Shown: positions 53,681 through 64,000 of the stretch, piece by piece
Layout: every line of letters begins with the position of its first letter
Position numbering within the stretch: the stretch's first letter is position 1
From: Verrucomicrobia bacterium Tous-C9LFEB
GTDB lineage: Bacteria > Verrucomicrobiota > Verrucomicrobiia > Methylacidiphilales > UBA1321
Reading direction: 5' to 3'
DNA length: 64,000 bases
Assembly (NCBI GenBank): GCA_002304345.1
Contig: NEUU01000001.1
Location: 62,001 to 126,000, forward strand
Position numbers and translations under genes: made by a program
The notes under the pieces: model-generated
Databases searched by the model: none
What the model saw: the letters and a program-made list of their open reading frames with translations, nothing else
What the model was told of the DNA's origin: nothing

Positions 53681-54922
53681 TCAAAGCGCAGGCGCTTTGC
53701 CCAGAACAATGGAGGCATTGATGCCACCAAAGCCGAAGGAGTTGCTCAGCGTATACTGGAGCGGCTGCTTGCGGCCATGGAGCGTCACGAGGTCGAAACC
53801 TTCCGGCACTTCGGGGTCGGTGCAGTTGAGGGTCGGAGGAATGTAATCGTGGGTGAGGGCGAGGGCGCAGAGACCGGCTTCGATCGCGCCGGAAGCTCCG
53901 AGCGGGTGACCGTAGTAGGCTTTGGTGCCGCTGACCGCAGGGGTTTTCTTGCCGAAGAGCTTGGTGATGGCAACCGTTTCATGGTTGTCGTTCATCGGGG
54001 TGCTGCTGGCATGCGCGTTGATGTAGTCGACCTGCTCGGGCTTGATGCCGGCTTCGTCCAGCGCGGCCTGCATGGCGGCGATGGCAGCGGTGCCGTCGGG
54101 GAGGGAGGAGGTCATGTGGTAGGCGTCGTTATTCAGGGAATAGCCGAGCACTTCCGCGTAAATGCGGGCGCCGCGATTGCGGGCGTGGTCGAGCGTTTCC
54201 ATGACGACCGCGCCACCGCCTTCGGACATGACGAAACCGGTGCGGTTCTTGTCGAAGGGACGGCAGGAGTTGCGCGCGTCAACGAGTTCCTTGGACATGG
54301 CCTTGATGGTGTCAAAGGCACCATAGGTCAGCGGGGCAAGGGGAGCTTCGGCCGCGCCGGCGAGGATCATGTCGGCAATGCCGTCGCGCAGGGCGCGGAA
54401 GGCTTCACCCACGGCGACGGTGCCGGAGGCGCAACTGTTGGAATTGGTGGTGCCGTAACCGCGGAAGCCATAGGCGATCGCGATATTGGCGTGGGCGGAG
54501 CCGCCGAAAACCTGGAGGGCGAGGGCGGGCGGGATGGCGCGGGAGCCTTCGCGGATGAAGCGTTCGTGCTGGATTTCCGCCGCGGTGATGCCGCCGAGGG
54601 CGGTGCCGAAGCAGATGCCATGGCGGATATTCGGCGTGGTCGGGTCGACCTTCAGCTTGGCATCGGCGAGGGCTTGTTCGGTGAGGACGAGGGCAAATTG
54701 GCCGTAACGGTCCAGACGCTTCAGGCGGTGCGGCGGGAAGTAATCCGAGGGGTGGAAATCATTGATTTCGCCCGCGCACTTCGCGTTGTAATGATCCGGG
54801 TTGAAACGGGTGATAAAGCCGAGACCAGATTGTTCTTTTTTGATGCCTTCCCAAAGTCCATCGACACCAAAGCCGATGGGGGTGAGTGCTCCGATACCTG
54901 TAATGACTACTCGATTTTTCAC
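53681..54922 (-). CDS. Beta-ketoacyl synthase (FabF/KAS II-like)
   Basis: A 413-residue condensing enzyme of the thiolase fold with the full catalytic triad: Cys164 in NSCASGT, His304 in NAHASSTP and His339 in YYGHPLGASG, plus Lys334. Sequence around the cysteine (TNSNSCASGTVAVGEAF) departs from housekeeping FabF (TACATGT), suggesting a specialised ketosynthase rather than a fatty-acid FabF. The two downstream/upstream genes (SRPBCC, methyltransferase, FAD enzyme) support a small aromatic-polyketide or lipid pathway. Overlaps the SRPBCC gene by four bases. Confidence 0.88.
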   Translation of the reverse strand: MKNRVVITGIGALTPIGFGVDGLWEGIKKEQSGLGFITRFNPDHYNAKCAGEINDFHPSDYFPPHRLKRLDRYGQFALVLTEQALADAKLKVDPTTPNIRHGICFGTALGGITAAEIQHERFIREGSRAIPPALALQVFGGSAHANIAIAYGFRGYGTTNSNSCASGTVAVGEAFRALRDGIADMILAGAAEAPLAPLTYGAFDTIKAMSKELVDARNSCRPFDKNRTGFVMSEGGGAVVMETLDHARNRGARIYAEVLGYSLNNDAYHMTSSLPDGTAAIAAMQAALDEAGIKPEQVDYINAHASSTPMNDNHETVAITKLFGKKTPAVSGTKAYYGHPLGASGAIEAGLCALALTHDYIPPTLNCTDPEVPEGFDLVTLHGRKQPLQYTLSNSFGFGGINASIVLGKAPAL

Positions 54923-55377
54923 GCTGATTGACTTTCCATTTTACGCTTTAGGCCCGCGAGAGTGAGCGAGGCAATATGATGAATAAAGAAACCGTTGACG
55001 AACCATTTGTTTACAAACGAGCCGATGATCGGCCAGTTGAGTTCATGATCGTGTATGATTTCGACTTTGACTCCACCCTCGGGGAGTTCCTGGAATGTCC
55101 ACACCACTTTCATTCCGCGGGTGGCATTCAAGAAGGATTTTTGATGATCAAAGAGAAGCTGCTGGTTTTCCGCATCGATGCGGTAGACGGAGACCCAGCT
55201 GGTTTTAATGCCGCTGCGCACGGCGCACATCTTGACGACGCCGCCCCAGGGCATTTGCGAGAGAAAGGTGTTGTAGCGGTAGTGGCTGAGATATTCGGGC
55301 CAGCGAGGCAGATCCGACGCCACGGTGAAGATGTCGGCCAGCGGGGCGTGGATAATAATGGTGTTACTTTTAATCAT
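54919..55377 (-). CDS. SRPBCC/polyketide-cyclase-like protein
   Basis: A 152-residue START-fold protein: IIIHAPLADIFTVASDLPRW at the N-terminus (the typical p-domain start), YNTFLSQMPWGGVVKM and VVWTFQELPEGGVKVEIIHD strands, and a C-terminal helix (IASLTLAGLKRKM). In biosynthetic operons such proteins cyclise or aromatise polyketides. The ATG at 55377 overlaps the methyltransferase stop (ATGA) and the gene's stop overlaps the ketosynthase start. An upstream ATG at 55413 lies within the methyltransferase. Confidence 0.82.
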   Translation of the reverse strand: MIKSNTIIIHAPLADIFTVASDLPRWPEYLSHYRYNTFLSQMPWGGVVKMCAVRSGIKTSWVSVYRIDAENQQLLFDHQKSFLNATRGMKVVWTFQELPEGGVKVEIIHDHELNWPIIGSFVNKWFVNGFFIHHIASLTLAGLKRKMESQSA

Positions 55378-56075
55378 ACGGTCTGTTCGCAGACAATGAC
55401 CTGCCGAAACCAAGGGAGGTTATCGTGCCAAAAACTGCGCCAATCTGCCAGTAATGCCAGATTTTTCAGTTCTTTACCAGTAAAAGAACGTCGGACGGAA
55501 AGGCGGGCATCATGTCGGGTCATCGGAGAGCGGAGAATAAACTGGGTCAGCAGCCAGACGGCAGCGTAAGCGATGCGTCCGCGCATCAGGTCAATGCAGG
55601 CCACGCTGCGACTGGCGAGGCGGCGGCCTTCGCGCAGGATTTGCGCGGCGTCCTCATCGCTGAAGTGATGCAGGGCGAGCGAGCAAAAGACGAGATCAAC
55701 GCTTTGATTCTTAAACGGCGAATGACGCACGTCGGCCTGAACGTAAAAGATGCGCTGGTCGGCGGGAGTGGCGGCCTTGGCGATGTCGAGGGTTTGACGC
55801 TGGAAATCGACGGCGATGATGGTGCAGGACTTGCCGTTTTTCTGCGCCCATTTGGCCATGTTGCGCGGGTGATCGCCGTAACCGGTGCAAAAGTCGACCA
55901 AACGAAAAGAGTTTAGGTCCTTGGCCACACGGTCCAGAAGGCGCAGGACCATCTTGGTGCCGCCGAAATGACGGTTCAGAAGTTCAAGATTTTCAAGATC
56001 TTCCCTAAGCTCCGACTGGTCGAGAGAGGGGAGGTCCATGATCTCCGGTACATCTTCCGAAAACTCGCGTTGCAT
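55374..56075 (-). CDS. Class I SAM-dependent methyltransferase
   Basis: A 233-residue methyltransferase: motif I VDFCTGYGDHPRNMAK, the acidic loop VDFQRQTLDIAKAA, motif LVFCSLALHHFSDEDAAQIL with the post-motif-II LHHF, and a C-terminal substrate-binding region. It is the first gene of the ketosynthase operon and probably methylates a pathway intermediate. The much longer open frame to 57287 runs through pfkA in antisense and is rejected. The ATG at 56075 gives a natural start; alternative at 56036 (MDLPSLDQ) is possible. Confidence 0.85.
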   Translation of the reverse strand: MQREFSEDVPEIMDLPSLDQSELREDLENLELLNRHFGGTKMVLRLLDRVAKDLNSFRLVDFCTGYGDHPRNMAKWAQKNGKSCTIIAVDFQRQTLDIAKAATPADQRIFYVQADVRHSPFKNQSVDLVFCSLALHHFSDEDAAQILREGRRLASRSVACIDLMRGRIAYAAVWLLTQFILRSPMTRHDARLSVRRSFTGKELKNLALLADWRSFWHDNLPWFRQVIVCEQTV

Positions 56076-56336
56076 GGCCGTTGAGAATGCCGAAGTTTTG
56101 GGGAACGTCACGGTAAAAAACCGCTTTTTTGTAATGGTGACCCGATTCCGGTGATAAATGATGCCATGAGGGGCGATTATTGAGTGGAATTTGGAGGTAA
56201 ATCGACGGCGTTTCGTGGGGTTGTGGCATGCCTTTTTACGCATCCATGCGGAATTAGATTGGCTACTTTGAAAAAAAATCATTTTAAGAGTAACAAATGT
56301 ATTGGCAGGCGACTTGCTGACCGTTACCACTGTATT

Positions 56337-57419
56337 ATGAGTCATTATCGTGTCGGCATTCTTACGAGCGGGGGAGACTGTCCCGGATTGAACGCGGTGC
56401 TTTGGGCCGCGGCGACATCCGCGACCACCCTCGGGTGGGAAATGCTCGGTTTTTGTGATGGTTATGAAGGGCTGCTCTGCCCGGTTCGTTACCGGTTGCT
56501 CGATCAGCAGAATACGAACGGAATCATGGCGCTCGGGGGAACGATCATTGGCACCACCAATAAGGGGCGATTTGTGGCGAAGGTGGGGGCGGGTGATGTG
56601 GCGCGCATTCCGGACGAGATTATCAGTGAAACCAAGGAGACCCTGGAAGGGCTGGGCGTCAGCGCGTTGATTTGTATCGGCGGCGACGGTTCGCTTTCCA
56701 CGGCGCAACAATTGTTCGAGGCCGGAATTCCGGTCGTCGGTGTGCCCAAGACGATTGATAACGATCTTTCCGCCACGGCGGTCACTTTCGGATTCAACTC
56801 GGCGGTGGCGTGCGTTTCCGACGCGCTCGATCGCTTGCACACGACGGCGGTGAGCCATCGTCGCGTGATGGTGGTTGAGGTCATGGGACGTCACACCGGT
56901 TGGATTGCCCTTCACGGCGGTCTGGCGGGCGGTGCGAACATGATTCTCCTGCCGGAAGTTCCGTTCAGCTACGACAAGGTGGTTGATTTCATCAACAAGC
57001 ATTTCGACAATGGCGCTCGCGCGGCGATCGTCGTGGTGGCCGAAGGCGCTTTCCCCAAGGATGGCGGCATCGTCTCCAAGGCCTCGGGTCATCCCGGCGA
57101 AGTGAAGATGGGCGGCATCGGCAATCAGGTGGCCGACTACATTGGCAAGCATACGCAGCATGAAACCCGTTGCGTGGTGTTGGGCCATTTGCAGCGCGGT
57201 GGACCTCCCACGACGCTCGATCGTATCCTCGGGATGCGTTTCGGCGTGGGGGCGATCAAGCTCATCCAGGAAAAGAAATTCGGTCACATGGTCAGCTACC
57301 AGAATTACGAAATCGGTTCCGTACCGATTCCGGAAGCGGTGGGCCAGCTCAAGCGAGTGGAGCCGACCAGCCAGATGCTGGAAGCGGCACGGACGATCGG
57401 TATTTCGTTCGGCGACTGA
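56337..57419 (+). CDS. pfkA: 6-Phosphofructokinase
   Basis: A 360-residue group A phosphofructokinase. Glycine motif TSGGDCPGLNAVLW, IGGDGS (Gly as in ATP-dependent enzymes), PKTIDNDL (Lys, as in many PPi-dependent and mixed actinobacterial enzymes), the catalytic MGRHTGWIA and the GHLQRGG segment. The residue combination resembles ATP-PFKs of the mixed group III. It phosphorylates fructose 6-phosphate in glycolysis. Start at 56337: the longer open frame adds a stretch unlike PFK. Divergent from the methyltransferase gene. A strong terminator follows. Confidence 0.94.
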   Translation: MSHYRVGILTSGGDCPGLNAVLWAAATSATTLGWEMLGFCDGYEGLLCPVRYRLLDQQNTNGIMALGGTIIGTTNKGRFVAKVGAGDVARIPDEIISETKETLEGLGVSALICIGGDGSLSTAQQLFEAGIPVVGVPKTIDNDLSATAVTFGFNSAVACVSDALDRLHTTAVSHRRVMVVEVMGRHTGWIALHGGLAGGANMILLPEVPFSYDKVVDFINKHFDNGARAAIVVVAEGAFPKDGGIVSKASGHPGEVKMGGIGNQVADYIGKHTQHETRCVVLGHLQRGGPPTTLDRILGMRFGVGAIKLIQEKKFGHMVSYQNYEIGSVPIPEAVGQLKRVEPTSQMLEAARTIGISFGD

Positions 57420-57440
57420 TTCCTGACGACATCGTCTTAC

Positions 57441-57476
57441 AACAAAAGGCCCGGCATTTTGCCGGGCCTTTTTGTT
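57441..57476. terminator. Terminator between pfkA and the chemoreceptor
   Basis: AACAAAAGGCCCGGCA and TGCCGGGCCTTTTTGTT form a 15-base-pair stem with a short loop and U-tails both ways, between convergent genes. Confidence 0.92.
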
Positions 57477-57502
57477 GCACTCGAGTGCGTTCTCAAATCG
57501 CT

Positions 57503-59152
57503 TTATTGATGCGAGGCGGGGACTTTGTTTTGAGGACGGGCGGAGTTGTGGCGCGTGCCCGCGAGAACGGGTGAGTTTTCTGATTTCGGCGGGAGCAGGG
57601 CGGAGGGGCGGTCGTCGATTGCCACGGTGACTTCGCGCCCGGTGGCGAGTGACATGAGGGACGCGGCGGCCTTGCGCAATTCGTCGGCGCGATGGCGGAG
57701 GTCTTCCGTGGCGCCGCTATTCTCTTCGGCGCAGGCCGCATTTTGTTGGGTGGCACGATCCATCTCGGAAGCGGCTTTGGCGATTTGATCGAGACCGGTG
57801 CGCTGCTCTTCCGAACCGCGAGCGATCTCGCTGACGAGGTCGTCCACGTTGCGCGTCTTTTTCGTGATCTCTTCGAGACTGCTTTGGAGCCCGGCCGATT
57901 TCTGGACGATGCCGGAGATGCGTTCGGTGACCTTGTCGTTGACGACGACTCCCTTCTGACTTTGCTTCACGGAGTTCTCGATCATCTCGGCAGTTTCCTT
58001 GGCGGCGTTGGCGGCGCGCAGGGCGAGACTGCGGACTTCCTCCGCGACGACGGCAAAGCCGGTACCGGCTTCTCCGGCGCGAGCGGCTTCGACGGCGGCA
58101 TTGAGCGCGAGGATGTTCGTCTGGAAAGCGATCTCATCGATCTTCTTGATGATCTGGCTGACGTTGTCGCTGGAGGCTTTGATGCCGTCCATCGCGAGTC
58201 GCATTTCCTCGCCCGCTGCCTGAATAGCTTCCAGCTCGGTCTGCATTTCGTTCGTGCGCGTGACGCCGGTTTCCGCCGAGGTGCGGGCTTCGGCGGAGAG
58301 GTCGCGGGCGTGATGAGCGCTCTCGGCGTTGCGCTTGGTCATGCTGCTGATCTCCTCGATGGCGGCGACGGTTTCCTCGAGCGAGGCGGCCTGTTCACTG
58401 GAGCTTTCCGCGAGGGAGAGATTGGCTTGGGAGATTTGTTGGGTGACGGTGCTGACCTGATTGGCGTCCTCGGTGAGAGTCGCAATGATTTGATTGAGTT
58501 CGCGCACGGTCGTGCGGACGAAATAGAAGGTGCCACCCGCGATCAAGAGAGTGACGGGAATGATGACGACGGCGAGTAGCAAAGCGGTGCGGCGAAACTG
58601 GGCGTCGACATCATCGATGTAGATGCCGGTGCCGATAATCCAGCCCCACGGTTCGAAGTCGAGCGTGATGGCGGCCTTGGGTATGGGCGGCGTGTTGGCC
58701 GATCGGGGGAAGGCGTAGAAGACCGGTTCGTGCGACGTGCGGGCATTATCGATGAGTGCTTTGACGAAGAGAAAGCCATTGGGGTCTTTGAGGTCGATGA
58801 AGTTCTTCCCCTCGCGTTCGGGTAGGGTGGGCAGAAGCATGCAGGTGCCGTCGTAGGTGTAACTGAAGTAGTAATTCGTCTTGTCGTAGCGCAGTTGACG
58901 CAGCGCTTCTTTGGCAAGCTTCTGGGCGGTGGGTTGATCAAATTCTCCCGCGAGCGCCCGCTGGTGAAAACCGTTGAGGACGTTGAGGGCGACTTCGGAG
59001 AGGTTGCGAATCTTGCTGATGCGGTCGTCAATCATGTTGGATCGCAGAAGACTCAGGGCCAAGGTGGCGATCAACACGTAACCGAGTGTGCTGAGGAGAA
59101 TCGGGATGAGGAATTTCTGATAGAGAGAGGCTCGGGAGCGGGTGGCAGTCAT
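57503..59152 (-). CDS. Methyl-accepting chemotaxis protein, sCache-type sensor
   Basis: A 549-residue chemoreceptor: first membrane helix ~13-37, a periplasmic sensor (~38-190) with [20 protein letters not shown] and [14 protein letters not shown], typical of sCache_2 domains, second helix ~192-213, then the cytoplasmic signalling domain with the hairpin tip [28 protein letters not shown] and [20 protein letters not shown]. No HAMP is obvious. A Gln/Ser-rich C-terminus lacks a CheR pentapeptide. It senses small ligands (possibly acids) and signals to CheA; no che genes are in the window. Confidence 0.92.
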   Translation of the reverse strand: MTATRSRASLYQKFLIPILLSTLGYVLIATLALSLLRSNMIDDRISKIRNLSEVALNVLNGFHQRALAGEFDQPTAQKLAKEALRQLRYDKTNYYFSYTYDGTCMLLPTLPEREGKNFIDLKDPNGFLFVKALIDNARTSHEPVFYAFPRSANTPPIPKAAITLDFEPWGWIIGTGIYIDDVDAQFRRTALLLAVVIIPVTLLIAGGTFYFVRTTVRELNQIIATLTEDANQVSTVTQQISQANLSLAESSSEQAASLEETVAAIEEISSMTKRNAESAHHARDLSAEARTSAETGVTRTNEMQTELEAIQAAGEEMRLAMDGIKASSDNVSQIIKKIDEIAFQTNILALNAAVEAARAGEAGTGFAVVAEEVRSLALRAANAAKETAEMIENSVKQSQKGVVVNDKVTERISGIVQKSAGLQSSLEEITKKTRNVDDLVSEIARGSEEQRTGLDQIAKAASEMDRATQQNAACAEENSGATEDLRHRADELRKAAASLMSLATGREVTVAIDDRPSALLPPKSENSPVLAGTRHNSARPQNKVPASHQ

Positions 59153-59432
59153 GGTGGTGAAGGAGTGATCGCTTGAAGGTGCCGGGGTCGTCCCGGTGTA
59201 CCCATATGAATAGTGCTATCGACCGCTCCGGCGTGAGGCATGAGAGATTGCACTGAAAAACCGTTGGGGCTTTTCTGTGATGCGTTCGTAAAAATGTCGC
59301 TTAAAGCGTTGAAAGCGAAATAGATGAGCTTTCAAGAGCTCGGTCGATGCCTGTTCGATGCAATCGCACCCTACAAAAGACATTCCGCTCGCGTAATCTA
59401 TCACATCACGAGACATGCTCCGCTAGCATTGA

Positions 59433-63122
<3,690 letters not shown>

Positions 63123-63139
63123 GGTAGGTAAATGAACAT

Positions 63140-63155
63140 ATCAAGGAATCTTGAT
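63140..63155. promoter_or_regulatory. Dyad upstream of metH
   Basis: ATCAAG-GAAT-CTTGAT is a perfect inverted repeat lying inside the spacer of the candidate metH promoter (TTGACG/TATGTT on the minus strand), 18 bases before the start codon: well placed for a repressor. Confidence 0.5.
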
Positions 63156-63243
63156 GCGTCAATATATTGATTTTATTGCAAAGTGCGCGGCTTACCTGGG
63201 CAATCTTTGCCCCTTTATCTATTTGCTTAATCCAACTCAATTT

Positions 63244-63338
63244 TTCACCGATAAGTTTCCTCGTGAGCCGTGCAAATGGACTAATGCACGGGGTGGATTC
63301 GCGGTGAATGCCGGGTTCCTTCATTTGAGTCCGGCATT
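63244..63338 (+). promoter_or_regulatory. Structured leader before the second chemoreceptor
   Basis: TTCACCG (63244-63250) pairs with CGGTGAA (63302-63308), enclosing the hairpin CCGTGCA/TGCACGG (63268-63291). A further hairpin AATGCCGG/CCGGCATT (63307-63338) overlaps the last pairing and ends seven bases before GGAGTGGAAAG, the ribosome-binding region. The mutually exclusive pairings resemble a riboswitch expression platform. An upstream hairpin GGGCAA/TTGCCC is at 63198-63212. Confidence 0.45.
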
Positions 63339-63357
63339 TAGCAATGGAGTGGAAAGT

Positions 63358-64000
63358 ATGAGCGCGTTATCCCTGAAGGCGAAGTTGATTCTTGGTTTCC
63401 TGGTCATGGCCGTCCTGCCGCTTGGCATCGGCATTTTTACGAATTGGCATGTGCACGAACTCTCTGACGATTCGCTTATTCGCGAGGACATCAACCAAGT
63501 CTACATCGAGATGCTCAACGCCCGTCGTCGCGAGAAGGATTTTTTCCTGCGCAAGGACGAGCAGTACATTGCCAAGAACAAGGAGCATGTCGCCAACATG
63601 CTGAAGCTCGCGGAAGCCAAGGCGGCCGACACCGATCTCTCCGAAAAGGACCGCGTGGCGATGCGCGATGTGGTGGCTTCCATTAAAAACTACGGCGACG
63701 CATTCCTCAAACAAGTGGAATTGGAAAAGCAGGCGGATGGGACCAATGCCGCCGCGATCAAGGAAAAGGAACAAACCGTTGTCGATGCCGCGCACCACAT
63801 CGAAAAGGGCGTCAAGATGGTGAATACCGATTTGCAGGCGAAGATGAAGGACGCTTTCCAGAGCATCATCTGGTTGAATAATGTGATCACCGGTTTCTCG
63901 CTGCTGATCGGTATCGTGCTCGGTGTCGGCCTGTCTCTTTCCCTCTCGCGGCAGATCATGAAAGTGGCCGCCGCCCTTGGTCTCGCCTCGGGACAGACCA
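63358..64000 (+). CDS. Methyl-accepting chemotaxis protein, HBM/4HB-like sensor, 5' part
   Basis: The first 214 codons of a chemoreceptor that runs off the window. A first membrane helix (~10-32, LILGFLVMAVLPLGIGIF), then an alpha-helical periplasmic sensor with RRREKDFFLRKDEQYIAKNK, which fits the helical bimodular (HBM/4HB) sensor family, and a second helix (~178-200, VITGFSLLIGIVLGVGLSLS). Good ribosome-binding site GGAGTGGAAAG before the ATG at 63358. Divergent from metH. Confidence 0.85.
   Translation, partial: MSALSLKAKLILGFLVMAVLPLGIGIFTNWHVHELSDDSLIREDINQVYIEMLNARRREKDFFLRKDEQYIAKNKEHVANMLKLAEAKAADTDLSEKDRVAMRDVVASIKNYGDAFLKQVELEKQADGTNAAAIKEKEQTVVDAAHHIEKGVKMVNTDLQAKMKDAFQSIIWLNNVITGFSLLIGIVLGVGLSLSLSRQIMKVAAALGLASGQT

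Noticed and set aside
56076..57287. Upstream extension of the methyltransferase frame into pfkA
   Set aside because: The extension lies antisense to pfkA and is His/Arg-rich with no family match; the natural ATG at 56075 starts the methyltransferase.
59216..59416. A 66-codon minus-strand frame between metH and the chemoreceptor
   Set aside because: No domain or ribosome-binding site; more likely leader sequence of the chemoreceptor transcript.
63123..63357. SAM-I or cobalamin riboswitch for metH
   Set aside because: The expected SAM-I core and B12-box sequences are not present on the minus strand; only the short dyad is.

Overview
The window is a dense, roughly 60% G+C stretch of a Gram-negative, didermic, heterotrophic bacterial chromosome with about 53 protein genes and no recognised RNA genes. 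The mixture points to Verrucomicrobiota (Opitutales or Chthoniobacterales-like) rather than a proteobacterium: very large secreted clan GH-A-like enzymes, a DUF6600 surface protein, TonB-dependent heme uptake with an AraC-type regulator, many genes without a clear Shine-Dalgarno sequence, and several families of intergenic hairpin repeats. This placement is inference from gene content; no marker gene was compared.

Layout. 1-5139: a heme/iron uptake operon (end of hmuT, hmuU, hmuV, exbB, exbD, tonB, araC-type regulator), most junctions being ATGA or similar overlaps. 5271-8618: a giant secreted GH-A-like protein. 8649-11189: VanZ-like protein, Zn alcohol dehydrogenase, small membrane protein, TPR protein. 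11255-14418: zwf and gnd of the oxidative pentose phosphate pathway. 14581-17006: PPK2, YbgC-like thioesterase and asd, separated by a striking inverted-repeat family. 17142-19153: two secreted proteins of unknown function, the second very A+T-rich, followed by a 744-base repeat-bearing gap. 19898-27827: LptF/G permease, dGTPase, M16 protease, pabB-pabC, DUF192 protein, class D beta-lactamase-like protein, polysaccharide deacetylase, DUF6504 protein. 27849-31250: a paralogue of the giant GH-A-like protein. 31799-38894: PpiC lipoprotein, coaE, rho, galE, a PH-domain-like protein and a DUF6600 protein. 38895-44675: GH2 beta-mannosidase, a divergent AraC regulator with a MITE-like element between them, a zinc-ribbon membrane protein and a GH39-like enzyme. 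44773-50092: adenylate kinase, then an energised envelope operon exbB2-exbD2-TPR-(TonB/TolA-like anchor fused to OmpA). 50315-52393: MarR regulator, PgeF-like protein, RRM protein, OB-fold protein. 52514-56075: a four-gene operon (methyltransferase, SRPBCC protein, ketosynthase, FAD oxidoreductase) that looks like a compact lipid/polyketide pathway. 56337-64000: pfkA, a chemoreceptor, metH and a second, truncated chemoreceptor.

How it fits together. Two separate proton-motive-force transducers are present: a classical ExbB-ExbD-TonB set tied to heme uptake, and a second set whose transducer carries the SxxxH membrane motif of TonB/TolA but ends in a peptidoglycan-binding OmpA domain instead of a TonB C-terminus. 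Four glycoside-hydrolase-like genes suggest mannan or other plant/algal polysaccharide use. The most unusual material is the second Tol/Ton-like operon, the ketosynthase operon, the paired giant GH-A proteins, a MITE-like insertion between a sugar regulator and its neighbour, a riboswitch-like leader before the last chemoreceptor, and at least three families of intergenic palindromic repeats.
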